From JAUIIK01 sp963709995 (lineage in GTDB: Bacteria > Chloroflexota > Chloroflexia > Thermomicrobiales > CFX8), in assembly GCA_963709995.1 (NCBI GenBank), contig CAVPYN010000002.1:124001-188000 (forward strand): a DNA stretch of 64,000 nt, read 5' to 3'. Under the pieces are notes generated by a model. That model made no database searches, was not told the DNA's origin, and saw only the letters and a list, made by a program, of their open reading frames with translations. The translations under genes and the position numbers were made by a program. Shown here one piece after another: positions 9,662 to 16,331 of this stretch. Numbering within the stretch: the stretch's first letter is position 1; the number at the start of each line of letters is the position of its first letter.

Positions 9662-9829
9662 GTCGCCACGCCTCTCTGCGCGATTTTCGCCGCACGGTGA
9701 TCATATCAGTGGGCATAGGGTTCAGCTATTTGCGACCGCCGGGCCACTAGGTTGCGTTCGTGACTAATCGGATCTGCGAGACAGGAACGCTGTCCCACAA
9801 GTGGTCATGCCCGTTCAGAGCTCCAATAG

Positions 9830-9930
9830 TCATAGTGTCGTCAAGCGCCGTAGCAGTAGCGCAGTGCCCCCGGTCGCACTACTCGGCCTTCAAGAAAGCC
9901 CGGATTCATGAGGAAAACGGGTCTGGGGGA
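9830..9930. repeat. integrase-side end of element A, homologous to 16189-16289
   Basis: Gap-free alignment with 16189-16289. The outer part shares TAGTGTCGT and the inner part carries a degenerate copy of the tRNA-Gly terminator (AAAGCCCG ... AACGGG at the same spacing). It shows that the DNA left of the middle att copy is an element end and not ordinary chromosome. Confidence 0.7.
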
Positions 9931-9972
9931 GCGGGTGATGGGACTCGAACCCACGACATTCTGCTTGGGAAG
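9931..9972 (-). repeat. att copy 2: exact 42-bp repeat of the tRNA-Gly 3' half
   Basis: Identical over all 42 bases to 16290-16331, covering the 3' acceptor strand, T arm, variable region and the 3' side of the anticodon arm. It is the junction of element A with element B. The tRNA-like 5' part that follows (9973-10012) has a D-arm-like block but no matching acceptor or anticodon stem, so it is not a working tRNA. Confidence 0.9.
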
Positions 9973-10085
9973 TATCGGCCCCGTTACGCTGTGCCAGCTA
10001 GCCACTTTTCCGCGTGGTTATCAGGATTCTAGCACATAGCGAACGAGCGGTATAGCACCGAGTTGTATTGTCGTGAACGCGCCAT

Positions 10086-10493
10086 TTAGTCTCTCAATGC
10101 ACGCAGTTCGCGCCTGAACGCCGCGCGGTGGCTCTCGGCTTTCTCAAAGTACTCTTGGACTTCTGACTCTGATTCTTGGCCCATAAAGGCTATGAAGCCC
10201 TTTATCATTTCGTCCATCATTTCCACTAGCTCTTGTTGTGCCGCCTGTGCGCACTCAGGCCAATCCTGCTGTCGAGTCTCGCGCCGGATTTCTTGCAGGT
10301 CCCCGACCGGACCAGACAGCGCTATACGACTAGTAGAAGATGCCACGTCGAGAGCGTCATCCCAGCGCTCAGCGATTTCGTTGAGATTCTCAGCTACCGC
10401 TTCTTTGTCGCAGTCATCCGAGCCGACAATCGGCAGATCCCCGGTTCCGCAGCCGACCGTGAGTAGCAAACAGACTATTAGCAGAATGCGCAC
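10086..10493 (-). CDS. small lipoprotein of element B
   Basis: About 135 residues from a GTG at 10493, which has GGAG five bases upstream; a longer in-frame start at 10553 would put extra residues before the signal peptide. Hydrophobic segment RILLIVCLLL is followed by the lipobox LTVGC, so it is probably a lipid-anchored, exported protein. The mature part is helical and acidic with several Trp and Met. No family recognised. As the last gene before the distal att it may be a cargo gene acting at the cell surface, such as exclusion, but that is speculation. Confidence 0.72.
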   Translation of the reverse strand: MRILLIVCLLLTVGCGTGDLPIVGSDDCDKEAVAENLNEIAERWDDALDVASSTSRIALSGPVGDLQEIRRETRQQDWPECAQAAQQELVEMMDEMIKGFIAFMGQESESEVQEYFEKAESHRAAFRRELRALRD

Positions 10494-10553
10494 ATCCACT
10501 CCAAGCGCTTGTTGTACTTGAGTCAGTCTAGAGCGGCGTGTAGGGAACTGCAA

Positions 10554-10787
10554 CTACCCGACGTCATCTTCTTCGACACGAATCACCATCGTGCGCGGTC
10601 GCCAGCCACAGCCCGGACACTCTGCCGGTATGTCCGGCGGCTTCGGCGGCGTCTCACTGCCGTACAGCTCTACATCCGGCGCAAGCTCGACGACGACGCG
10701 CGGCTCGCGCCAGCCAGAGCACAGCGCACAGCGTCCCGCCGGTATCGCTTTCGCGAGTTTGTCGATCCGTCCTGTTAGGCGTGTCAT
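10554..10787 (-). CDS. small zinc-ribbon protein 1 (element B)
   Basis: 77 residues starting at ATG 10787 with GGAGGTGA upstream. Cys pairs at C20/C23 and C57/C60 suggest one zinc ribbon. It begins MTRLTGRIDKLAKAI and is clearly paralogous to the gene just upstream (MARLTNRLRRLDQAL): same N-terminal helix, same spacing to the first Cys, CPGCG against CPACG, and a similar IRVEE/IEPEV end. The start overlaps the preceding stop (ATGA). Function unknown; a DNA- or protein-binding accessory role is plausible. Confidence 0.75.
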   Translation of the reverse strand: MTRLTGRIDKLAKAIPAGRCALCSGWREPRVVVELAPDVELYGSETPPKPPDIPAECPGCGWRPRTMVIRVEEDDVG

Positions 10788-11011
10788 ACCTTCACCTCCG
10801 GCTCTATCACGTATATTGTCCTGATACCGCTGTAGGCTCGCTCGCCACACGCCGGGCAGCGATTCGGTCGCTCGTCGAGCGGCAAGGCGTCGAGCTCTGC
10901 CGCCGTCACCTCGACGGTTTCGAGCGGCTGCGGGTCGTGGCACGGATGCGTACACCGTCCCGGCTGTAGCGCCTGGTCGAGTCGTCTTAGTCTGTTTGTT
11001 AGGCGTGCCAT
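10784..11011 (-). CDS. small zinc-ribbon protein 2 (element B)
   Basis: 75 residues with Cys at 20, 24, 52 and 55 (CTHPC and CPACG), paralogous to the 77-residue gene that follows it. Its start lies inside the end of the HTH gene (10999-11011 overlap) and its stop overlaps the next start, so the three genes are translationally coupled. The tandem copies have diverged strongly, which implies different jobs. No known family recognised. Confidence 0.72.
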   Translation of the reverse strand: MARLTNRLRRLDQALQPGRCTHPCHDPQPLETVEVTAAELDALPLDERPNRCPACGERAYSGIRTIYVIEPEVKV

Positions 11012-11391
11012 CGCTGGCCCCCTGTCGTCTGTGCTTCGATGCGTGCTTCGAGCTCTGCGACACGCTCTTCGAGCTCGACGCTCTCGCTGAGCCGCTGTGA
11101 GAGTTCGATGATGCTTCGCGCCGATGCGTGCCGGACGTTTTCGCTTCGCGCGCTCAGTAGGTCGCGTAACGTGTCGGCGGCTTCGGTCCCGGCATCGGCG
11201 AGCTTGCCGACGACTTCGGCGAGAAAGCGCCGGCGTGTTGCCGACACCTCCCGCCGAAAGTCGACGAGTTCTAGTCGCCGGTACGCGGTGCGCTCGGCGA
11301 TGCCGGCAGCGTCGGCAGCATCACGCACCGTCGCGCCGGCGGCGAGCCGAGCGATGAGCACCGCGTCGCCTTTTCGCATTTCATACGACAT
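10999..11391 (-). CDS. HTH DNA-binding protein, possibly small-terminase-like
   Basis: 130 residues: a helix-turn-helix near residues 18-42 (GATVRDAADAAGIAERTAYR), a helical middle, and a C-terminal coiled coil (SVELEERVAELEARIEAQ). An N-terminal HTH followed by an oligomerising helical region is the layout of phage small terminase subunits, and the gene sits near a prohead protease. No large terminase is present, so a regulator or a satellite TerS that redirects a helper terminase are both open. Overlaps the next gene. Confidence 0.7.
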   Translation of the reverse strand: MSYEMRKGDAVLIARLAAGATVRDAADAAGIAERTAYRRLELVDFRREVSATRRRFLAEVVGKLADAGTEAADTLRDLLSARSENVRHASARSIIELSQRLSESVELEERVAELEARIEAQTTGGQRWHA

Positions 11392-11417
11392 GACGTGATG
11401 CGCCTTTCACTGCCACG

Positions 11418-11969
11418 CTAGGCCGCGACGTGCAGTCGCCGGCCTAGCCGGACGAGCAAGCCGTCGAGTCCCGCGCCGATGAGCGGTCGCGCCTGCCAGA
11501 CGTCACGAAAGCGCGCGCGTACCTCGTCGCTCGGGTCGACACGCTTGGGTCCGTGCGGTCCCGCTGCCAGTCGCCAGGCGCGCTCGGTTTCGTCGAGCTC
11601 GTCGAGCGCCGCTTGCAAGTCCTCGGCAGCGCCGGCGATGCGTTCATAAGTCGAGCGCACCTTATCGGCCATCTGTGGCACTGCCGCTTCGACGGCTGCT
11701 CGGTGTGCCGCGTCGCGCTCTCGCGCCGCCTGGTCGAGCTTGCGCCGTGCGAGCTGTTGCTCGCGCGTCTTAGCCTTCACCTCGTTTTCGAGCTCGTCGA
11801 GCTCGTACGGGTCAGGCTCTACGTTCAGGCGTTCGTTCTCGGCGACGTATGCGCCGAGTTTCTGGCGCGCGATGCCGGCAGCGGTCGTCGCCGCCTGGTA
11901 CTCGTCGTCGAGCTTCTGCTCGGCTTTCAGCGCTGCCGCGTATGGCTTGTGGGTCGTTAGGTCGAACAT
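11418..11969 (-). CDS. coiled-coil protein, candidate scaffold-like protein
   Basis: 183 residues, highly charged, with long heptad-like stretches (about residues 45-140, for example DELENEVKAKTREQQLARRK and RSTYERIAGAAEDLQAALDE). It follows the prohead protease gene by 12 bases with AAAGG eight bases before its ATG. In HK97-type phages a scaffold or delta-domain commonly neighbours the protease, so a scaffold role is suggested by position only; no capsid gene follows. No family recognised. Confidence 0.65.
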   Translation of the reverse strand: MFDLTTHKPYAAALKAEQKLDDEYQAATTAAGIARQKLGAYVAENERLNVEPDPYELDELENEVKAKTREQQLARRKLDQAARERDAAHRAAVEAAVPQMADKVRSTYERIAGAAEDLQAALDELDETERAWRLAAGPHGPKRVDPSDEVRARFRDVWQARPLIGAGLDGLLVRLGRRLHVAA

Positions 11970-11981
11970 TGGTCGAGCCTT

Positions 11982-12569
11982 TCAGATTTCGCCGCGCAGT
12001 TGCGCTTCGGCGAGCTTGGTCAGGATCCGTGACGTCGTGGCTGTGGATTGAAGCCGGACAAGCTCAGACTTGATGCTCGCCAGCTCGTCGCGTCGTGAGC
12101 GTCGTAGTGAGCGCATCGCAGCGAGTTCGACGCCGGCATCTTCCGGCACAGATACGACGCTTATCTCGACGAGTTCGCAGCGTTCCACTGTCGAGCCCTG
12201 CCGCTTATGCACGCGAAAGTTCACGCTTACGCCGGTGATGTAGCCGCGCCGAATCTTGCCGGCGACTTGTGCCGCTGTCGGGTCGTGCTCGTCGAGCACG
12301 ATGTCGGCCCACAGTCCGCGCGGGTCGGTCCAGACGCGCTCGGCTCTGCCGATCGGCAGCGAGTCGAGCCGGTGATTGAGCAACACCGGCCCATGCCGCC
12401 GATAGCGCGACAAGTCCCAGGCTTGTGACGGTATCGCCATTCCGTCGGCTTGCAGTGCCGTCGTCGACGCGAGAAAGCGAAAGCGCGCCGGGTCGCTGCC
12501 TGGTAGTTGCTCGACGAGCGCTGCTTGCCGCTGGTAGGTGCGTGGCGCTCTGGTCGCTGTGGTTGTCAT
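11982..12569 (-). CDS. HK97 family phage prohead protease
   Basis: 195 residues with the herpes/HK97 assemblin-type fold signature: FLASTTALQADGMAI near residue 32, the catalytic His in LLNH (H66), the catalytic Ser in TGVSVNF (S115) and the third residue in LVEISVVSVP (E135). These enzymes cleave scaffold and capsid N-termini during head maturation. The triad is intact, so it should be active. No major capsid gene is present in the element, which makes its substrate unknown: a helper phage protein is a natural guess. AAAGG lies nine bases before ATG. Confidence 0.87.
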   Translation of the reverse strand: MTTTATRAPRTYQRQAALVEQLPGSDPARFRFLASTTALQADGMAIPSQAWDLSRYRRHGPVLLNHRLDSLPIGRAERVWTDPRGLWADIVLDEHDPTAAQVAGKIRRGYITGVSVNFRVHKRQGSTVERCELVEISVVSVPEDAGVELAAMRSLRRSRRDELASIKSELVRLQSTATTSRILTKLAEAQLRGEI

Positions 12570-12670
12570 AGGTCGTTACCTTTCATATGTTCAATCTCGG
12601 TTGCCGTCTGCCTGCCACTCGCGACACCGGCTCGGGCAACGTGAGCCAGCATCGCGAGCAACAAGCGCAT
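12566..12670 (-). CDS. possible 34-residue protein
   Basis: A short frame that starts 8 bases after the ATPase stop and ends with TGA overlapping the prohead protease ATG (ATGA). The start MRLLLAMLAHVARAGVA is hydrophobic/amphipathic. No clear ribosome-binding site. Supported only by the tight fit between two genes; it may just serve translational coupling. Confidence 0.35.
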   Translation of the reverse strand: MRLLLAMLAHVARAGVASGRQTATEIEHMKGNDL

Positions 12671-12678
12671 CTAAACCG

Positions 12679-13890
12679 TCACGCTCTCGCCGCCACTGGG
12701 TCGAATGGCGATGCGTGCGGGTCGTAGCCGTCACAGGTCGGGTAGTCCCGGCACAGGCCCCGCGATGTCACAGGACCGCCGCACTTGTTACAATGTCCGG
12801 TCCCGTTCTGATGCGCCGGGATTGTTCCTCCCGATTCACGGGTATACTCCTGAGAGTCGGGACGAATCGGCTGTTTTCCTGATTCTGGCGGCGAAACATT
12901 CGTCCCGGCGTTCGTCCCGAAGGGCATTTGCGGCGAAGCGTAGCGGTACGGGTCGCCTTTCCTTCCGGTGCCGAGTCTCACGACGCGCCGCTCGTCGCAG
13001 AGCGGCTTGATTTCGTTCTGTACTGTCTTTTTGGCGACGCTGAGCGCGTCGGCAAGCTCGTCAGCCGTCGGTTGTTCGCCGGTCGATTCGAGATAGCGCT
13101 GAATCTTCTCTTTCACGTTCACCGTGCCAACCATGCGCGGGTCGGTGGACTCCCAGCGCAAGCCAGCGCGTAGCCGCGCGCCGATGCGCTGCTTTGGCCC
13201 GTACCGCCCCTCAACGGTTATCGTGAGCACTTGGTCAGGTGTGAACGATTCATCGTCGCTGCCGGACGTGTCGAGCGTCATCACGACGTCGACACTGCCG
13301 GCGATTGCCGACGAGCCGCGCGTCGCGAGCGAAGCATCGGTAGCGTGCTTGTTGCGGTGATGAATGAGCACGATAGCTGCGCCAGAGTCGTGCGCGAGCT
13401 GGCGTAGCGGTCTGAGTAGCGCCGCCATCTCGTCGGCGTCGTTTTCTTTTCGGTGATGCAACTCGCGAAACGGGTCGAGCACGACGAGCGCCGGCTTTAT
13501 CGCTTCGATGGTCGCGATAAGCCGCCCGAATGACTCCGGTTCGTCGAGCCGTATCGCCTGGTCGACGTAGCCATCAGCCGGCAGCACGTCGAGTGGTATG
13601 TCTCGGTCCTCTGGTAGCCGCGTAAAGAGCCGCGACCGTACCAGACTGAGTGAGTCCTCAGCCGGGATATAGAGCGCCGGCCCTTGCATTGTCGCGCGGT
13701 CGAGAAAGGTGTCGCCGGCGGCAACAGACGCCGCCATGTCGAGCTCGAAGAGCGACTTTCCCGCCTTTGGTCTGCCGACCAAAAGCATCAGCACGGCAGC
13801 GGGTACGAGCTCGTCGACGATCCACTCGACCGGCGGGAAGTCGAGCGCTTCCAACTCTGCGAGTGAGAACGTCTGAAACGGTGCGCTCAT
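12679..13890 (-). CDS. RepA-like AAA ATPase/helicase with winged-helix and zinc-finger C-terminus
   Basis: 403 residues. RecA-fold ATPase of the RepA/AAA_25 type: Walker A GRPKAGKS (39-46), Walker B LVVLDP (135-140), IVLIHHRN (173-180), then RGSSAIAGS (191-199). A winged-helix-like region (about 260-315) and a C-terminal four-Cys finger (C367, C370, C380, C386) follow. Such ATPases are replicative helicases of small plasmids, phages and satellites. The start ATG at 13890 overlaps the stop of the upstream gene (ATGA); a much longer in-frame extension to 14364 is the antisense-like shadow of that gene. Replication module with the CHC2 protein. Confidence 0.83.
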   Translation of the reverse strand: MSAPFQTFSLAELEALDFPPVEWIVDELVPAAVLMLLVGRPKAGKSLFELDMAASVAAGDTFLDRATMQGPALYIPAEDSLSLVRSRLFTRLPEDRDIPLDVLPADGYVDQAIRLDEPESFGRLIATIEAIKPALVVLDPFRELHHRKENDADEMAALLRPLRQLAHDSGAAIVLIHHRNKHATDASLATRGSSAIAGSVDVVMTLDTSGSDDESFTPDQVLTITVEGRYGPKQRIGARLRAGLRWESTDPRMVGTVNVKEKIQRYLESTGEQPTADELADALSVAKKTVQNEIKPLCDERRVVRLGTGRKGDPYRYASPQMPFGTNAGTNVSPPESGKQPIRPDSQEYTRESGGTIPAHQNGTGHCNKCGGPVTSRGLCRDYPTCDGYDPHASPFDPVAARA

Positions 13891-14531
13891 CGTTGCACCA
13901 GCCGTCCCGCTCGGTATTCGACCGGTTGCCAGGTCGAGCCGTGCGATGCCGGCTTCTCCGGTCTTGCACGTTGCGGCATCTCGACGCCGGCACGGTGAGC
14001 AACCCACTTCACCGCGTCGACGAATTCGACATCTTCGACGAGCATCACCAGCGCGAATACATCGCCGCCACGCTGGCAGCCGAAGCACCAGCACGAATTG
14101 GTGTCGTCGTAGACATAGAACGATGGATAGCGGTCGTCGTGATCCGGCAGCGGACAACGGCACAGCCAACCGCGCGATCGGCGATGCAACTCGCCGCCGA
14201 AGTGGCGCACGATTTCGTTTATCTGTACGCGCGCTTTCAGGTCGTCGAGCCAGGCGCGATCGAAGCCGCCCGGTCGTGATTCGTGGATGCTGTAGCCGCG
14301 CTCTGAGCGCCGCTGTAGGACGCGAAACGCCGCCAGATGCTCGGCGAATACCATGTCGAGCCACTCGGTCGCGTGTTCAATTTCGCCCTCATAGCGAGCA
14401 ACGTCGAGTATCAACTCGGCGTGCGCCATTACCGTGGCGAGCTTGTCGTCGCTGGCGTATTTCCACTCACCAGCGAAATGGTCGAGCATATCGGCGACAG
14501 CGAACGGGTCGAGCGGTGCGTACTCGGTCAT
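13887..14531 (-). CDS. CHC2 zinc-finger (DnaG-type) primase-like protein without a catalytic domain
   Basis: 214 residues. The C-terminal half holds the DnaG zinc-binding domain: C126, H131, C149, C152 in the pattern CPLPDH ... CWCFGC followed by QRGGDVFALV. There is no TOPRIM or other primase catalytic domain. The N-terminal 90 residues are helical and unrecognised. It is coupled to the downstream ATPase (ATGA) and to the upstream Cys-rich gene (ATGA). It may load the ATPase or act with host DnaG; many phage and satellite elements have a CHC2 protein next to the helicase. Confidence 0.82.
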   Translation of the reverse strand: MTEYAPLDPFAVADMLDHFAGEWKYASDDKLATVMAHAELILDVARYEGEIEHATEWLDMVFAEHLAAFRVLQRRSERGYSIHESRPGGFDRAWLDDLKARVQINEIVRHFGGELHRRSRGWLCRCPLPDHDDRYPSFYVYDDTNSCWCFGCQRGGDVFALVMLVEDVEFVDAVKWVAHRAGVEMPQRARPEKPASHGSTWQPVEYRAGRLVQR

Positions 14532-14746
14532 GCGAGCACCGCCGGTCGTGGATGCCACGCGCGCCACTGGCGCGCAGGACACACCGCGTAGCGTGGCAGA
14601 CAGCCACACGCCGGACGCTCGCAGAGTAGCTCTGAGCGTGTCAGCGATTCGTCATTCGGGTAGAATATGAATGAGTCGTTATCCGAATCGAAGCCCGTTA
14701 CCGCCCGGCTGCCTGTCCAGCGCCGGGCGTCGCCTTTAGCTGCCAT
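14528..14746 (-). CDS. small Cys-rich protein (element B)
   Basis: About 72 residues; adjacent ATGs at 14749 and 14746 follow AGGTGG, and 14746 has the better spacing. The C-terminal part has Cys in the pattern CERPACGC then YAVC, a likely metal site. The stop overlaps the start of the CHC2 gene (ATGA) and the start lies inside the end of the upstream gene, so it is part of a coupled operon. No family recognised. Confidence 0.6.
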   Translation of the reverse strand: MAAKGDARRWTGSRAVTGFDSDNDSFIFYPNDESLTRSELLCERPACGCLPRYAVCPARQWRAWHPRPAVLA

Positions 14747-15017
14747 CATCGCCCACCTTTCGGCGAGTTCGACGAGCCTTCGCGCTCTTATGCGCCAGCT
14801 TCGCGAAGTAGGCGCTTTTGGCGTGTTCTGCCCGTCGCTGGCGCTCTTCGGGCGGCAGCGTGCCTTCTGGGTCGACCTCGCGCTCGAAGCGCTCTAAGAA
14901 CGCCTGTCGCGCGTTGTGGGTGACTCTGCGCGAGTCGTGTAACGAATGGGTGACGTGCGCGCCGATGCGACCGCGTGCGGCCATCTCTGCGCTGTCGTAG
15001 GTGCGTGTATCGGACAT
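14736..15017 (-). CDS. small basic protein, first gene of the element B operon
   Basis: 93 residues from ATG 15017 (a TTG at 15038 is possible). Rich in Arg, Lys and His with a basic tail (KSAKARRTRRK), helical and probably nucleic-acid binding. It directly follows the nested inverted repeats at 15020-15081, so it is likely the first gene of the leftward operon and a candidate regulator of it. No family recognised. Confidence 0.6.
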   Translation of the reverse strand: MSDTRTYDSAEMAARGRIGAHVTHSLHDSRRVTHNARQAFLERFEREVDPEGTLPPEERQRRAEHAKSAYFAKLAHKSAKARRTRRKVGDDGS

Positions 15018-15019
15018 GA

Positions 15020-15081
15020 AACGAACCGACCTCTCCAACGCTCGACGTTTACGTCGAGCACTGAAGCAAGCGCGGTTCGTT
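15020..15081. promoter_or_regulatory. nested inverted repeats upstream of the element B operon (operator or origin)
   Basis: Inner arms GCTCGACGT (15040-15048) and ACGTCGAGC (15051-15059) are perfect. Outer arms AACGAACCG (15020-15028) and CGGTTCGTT (15073-15081) are also perfect and share almost the same centre. The site sits between the integrase end and the first operon gene. It could be a repressor operator or the replication origin recognised by the ATPase. No known box is matched. Confidence 0.6.
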
Positions 15082-15205
15082 CCGTTGGCTCGCTTATGTT
15101 TTCATGATTCGCCAGGTCGCCACGACACTGGAGAGCGAAACGGCTTCGGTGGTATCGGTAGCCTTTGTTTCACTGCACCGGATTATGCCACAACGCTACG
15201 TATTG

Positions 15206-16141
15206 CTACAGCCTATCTCCCGGTGATAAGCGCTTGTGCGCTTCGCGTGCTCGCTCGGCTGCCGTTGCTCTACCGTATCGAGTTATCATGTCGCGACTTG
15301 ACCAGCCAGCCAGCAACATCAGGTCGCCTTCGTTGCCGCCTTCAGCGAGCCACTGCGACGCGAACAGATGTCGAAACTTGTGCGGACTGATGCCCTCGAC
15401 GCCGGCTTCCTTCGACCGCCGTCGCACAACCTGAAAGATGCCGTTGCTCGTCATGGGTCCGCTGTGGTGTCCGAGCCAGAGCGCCGGTGAGTCGGCTTCT
15501 CGGTGTTTGCGACGCGCTCGTAGATAGCGGTCGACGTCCCGCGACGCCTTCTTGCCGAGCGAGCATATTCGTATTTTGGCCCCTTTGCCGCGCACAAGCA
15601 CAGCGCCGCGTGCTAGGTCCAGATCGTCGAGTTGAATCCCGGCAATCTCGGCGGCGCGCATCCCGGTATCTATCAGCACGCGCAGTATCGCGGTGTCTCT
15701 GCGAGCCGTAAAATCGGCCCCTGAGCACGCCTTCAGTAGCTTCTTGACTTCTGACTCAGACGGCACTTTCGGCGGCTCGTCAGGCAGCTTTGGCGGCTTC
15801 AGACGCGCCATAGGATTACGCTCGATTTCGCCTTCATTCTCGCACCACGTAAAGAACGTCTTGAGCGAGCGGTAGCGAACGTGCGCGGTCGTCGGCTTCC
15901 AGTTCGCGAGCTGGTCGGCGATGAATTCGCGCACATGCTCGCCGGTCACTGCTGCCGGATCGTCTGGCAGCCCGCGCTCGTCGAGAAACTCGGCGAAGAG
16001 CCTGAGCGATGATAGGTAGGTGTGAATCGTGCGCGGCGACTTGTTCTCTGCCGTGAGCGCCAAGCGCCATGATTCGCCGAGTAGCCGAAAGTCGACCGAT
16101 AGCGTCGTCAGGTCGACGGTGAGAGCGCTTGTGCGCGTCAT
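15206..16141 (-). CDS. tyrosine recombinase/integrase of element B
   Basis: 311 residues. N-terminal SAM-like DNA-binding domain (SPRTIHTYLSSLRLFAEFL, residues 35-53) and C-terminal catalytic domain with R162 (TGMRAAEI), K186, H254 and R257 (SPHKFRHLF), W280 (LAGW) and nucleophile Y289 (TRYGR). All catalytic residues are intact. The gene lies 148 bases from the tRNA-Gly 3' end and points away from it, the standard arrangement for tRNA-targeting elements. It should act at the 42-bp core shared by 9931-9972 and 16290-16331, and could in principle also act on element A. Confidence 0.95.
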   Translation of the reverse strand: MTRTSALTVDLTTLSVDFRLLGESWRLALTAENKSPRTIHTYLSSLRLFAEFLDERGLPDDPAAVTGEHVREFIADQLANWKPTTAHVRYRSLKTFFTWCENEGEIERNPMARLKPPKLPDEPPKVPSESEVKKLLKACSGADFTARRDTAILRVLIDTGMRAAEIAGIQLDDLDLARGAVLVRGKGAKIRICSLGKKASRDVDRYLRARRKHREADSPALWLGHHSGPMTSNGIFQVVRRRSKEAGVEGISPHKFRHLFASQWLAEGGNEGDLMLLAGWSSRDMITRYGRATAAERAREAHKRLSPGDRL

Positions 16142-16250
16142 CTAGGGATCCCTTCAGCGGTCCCGCTCGGAGTCCAAAACTGTACGAGTTATAGTGTCGT
16201 GGTGCGCTGTGGCATTAGTCCGGCACTCACTCGAACAGTCGCCGAGCATG

Positions 16251-16283
16251 AAAAAAGCCCGTATCCATGCGGAAAACGGGCTT
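16251..16283 (-). terminator. Rho-independent terminator of tRNA-Gly
   Basis: AGCCCGT (16256-16262) pairs with ACGGGCT (16276-16282). On the minus strand the stem is followed by a run of six T. It lies 7 bases past the tRNA 3' end, inside element B, so the element brings a terminator for the tRNA. A degenerate copy lies at the same place in element A (near 9896-9922). Confidence 0.85.
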
Positions 16284-16289
16284 CTGGGA

Positions 16290-16331
16290 GCGGGTGATGG
16301 GACTCGAACCCACGACATTCTGCTTGGGAAG
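16290..16331 (-). repeat. att copy 3: tRNA-Gly 3' half within the intact gene
   Basis: The 42-base core identical to 9931-9972. It lies in the working tRNA gene, so insertion regenerates the tRNA 3' half, as usual for tyrosine integrases that target tRNA genes. Confidence 0.9.

Larger units (their letters stand above)
8058..9972 (-). mobile_element. integrated element A: cargo-only element at tRNA-Gly
   Basis: Bounded by att-like copies at 8058-8099 and 9931-9972. Its left end (8058-8137) matches the left end of element B (9931-10010) at about 81 percent, and its right end (9830-9937) aligns without gaps to the right end of element B (16189-16296) at about 68 percent, including the position of the tRNA terminator. 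Inside lies one amidohydrolase gene and no integrase. It is either a decayed relative of B or a non-autonomous element that could use B's integrase in trans (compare CIMEs next to ICEs). Confidence 0.7.
9931..16331 (-). mobile_element. integrated element B: compact phage-satellite-like element at tRNA-Gly(CCC)
   Basis: A unit of about 6.36 kb between exact 42-bp direct repeats (9931-9972 and 16290-16331), the right one lying inside the intact tRNA-Gly gene. The tyrosine integrase gene is next to the tRNA 3' end. All genes run on the minus strand and many overlap by four bases: integrase, small basic protein, Cys-rich protein, CHC2 zinc-finger protein, AAA ATPase, 34-residue ORF, HK97-type prohead protease, coiled-coil protein, HTH protein, two zinc ribbons, lipoprotein. 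There is no capsid, portal, large terminase, tail or lysis gene and all frames are intact. This fits a phage satellite or other small integrative element better than a decayed prophage. Confidence 0.8.

Noticed and set aside
9931..10012. A second tRNA-Gly gene
   Set aside because: The 3' half is perfect, but the 5' half gives no acceptor or anticodon pairing. It is an att remnant.
10554..11011. Toxin-antitoxin pair
   Set aside because: The two small coupled genes are paralogues of each other with zinc-ribbon cysteines, which does not fit known toxin-antitoxin layouts.
13891..14364. N-terminal extension of the AAA ATPase frame
   Set aside because: Arg-rich, low-complexity translation opposite in frame to the CHC2 gene; ATG 13890 with the ATGA overlap is the natural start.
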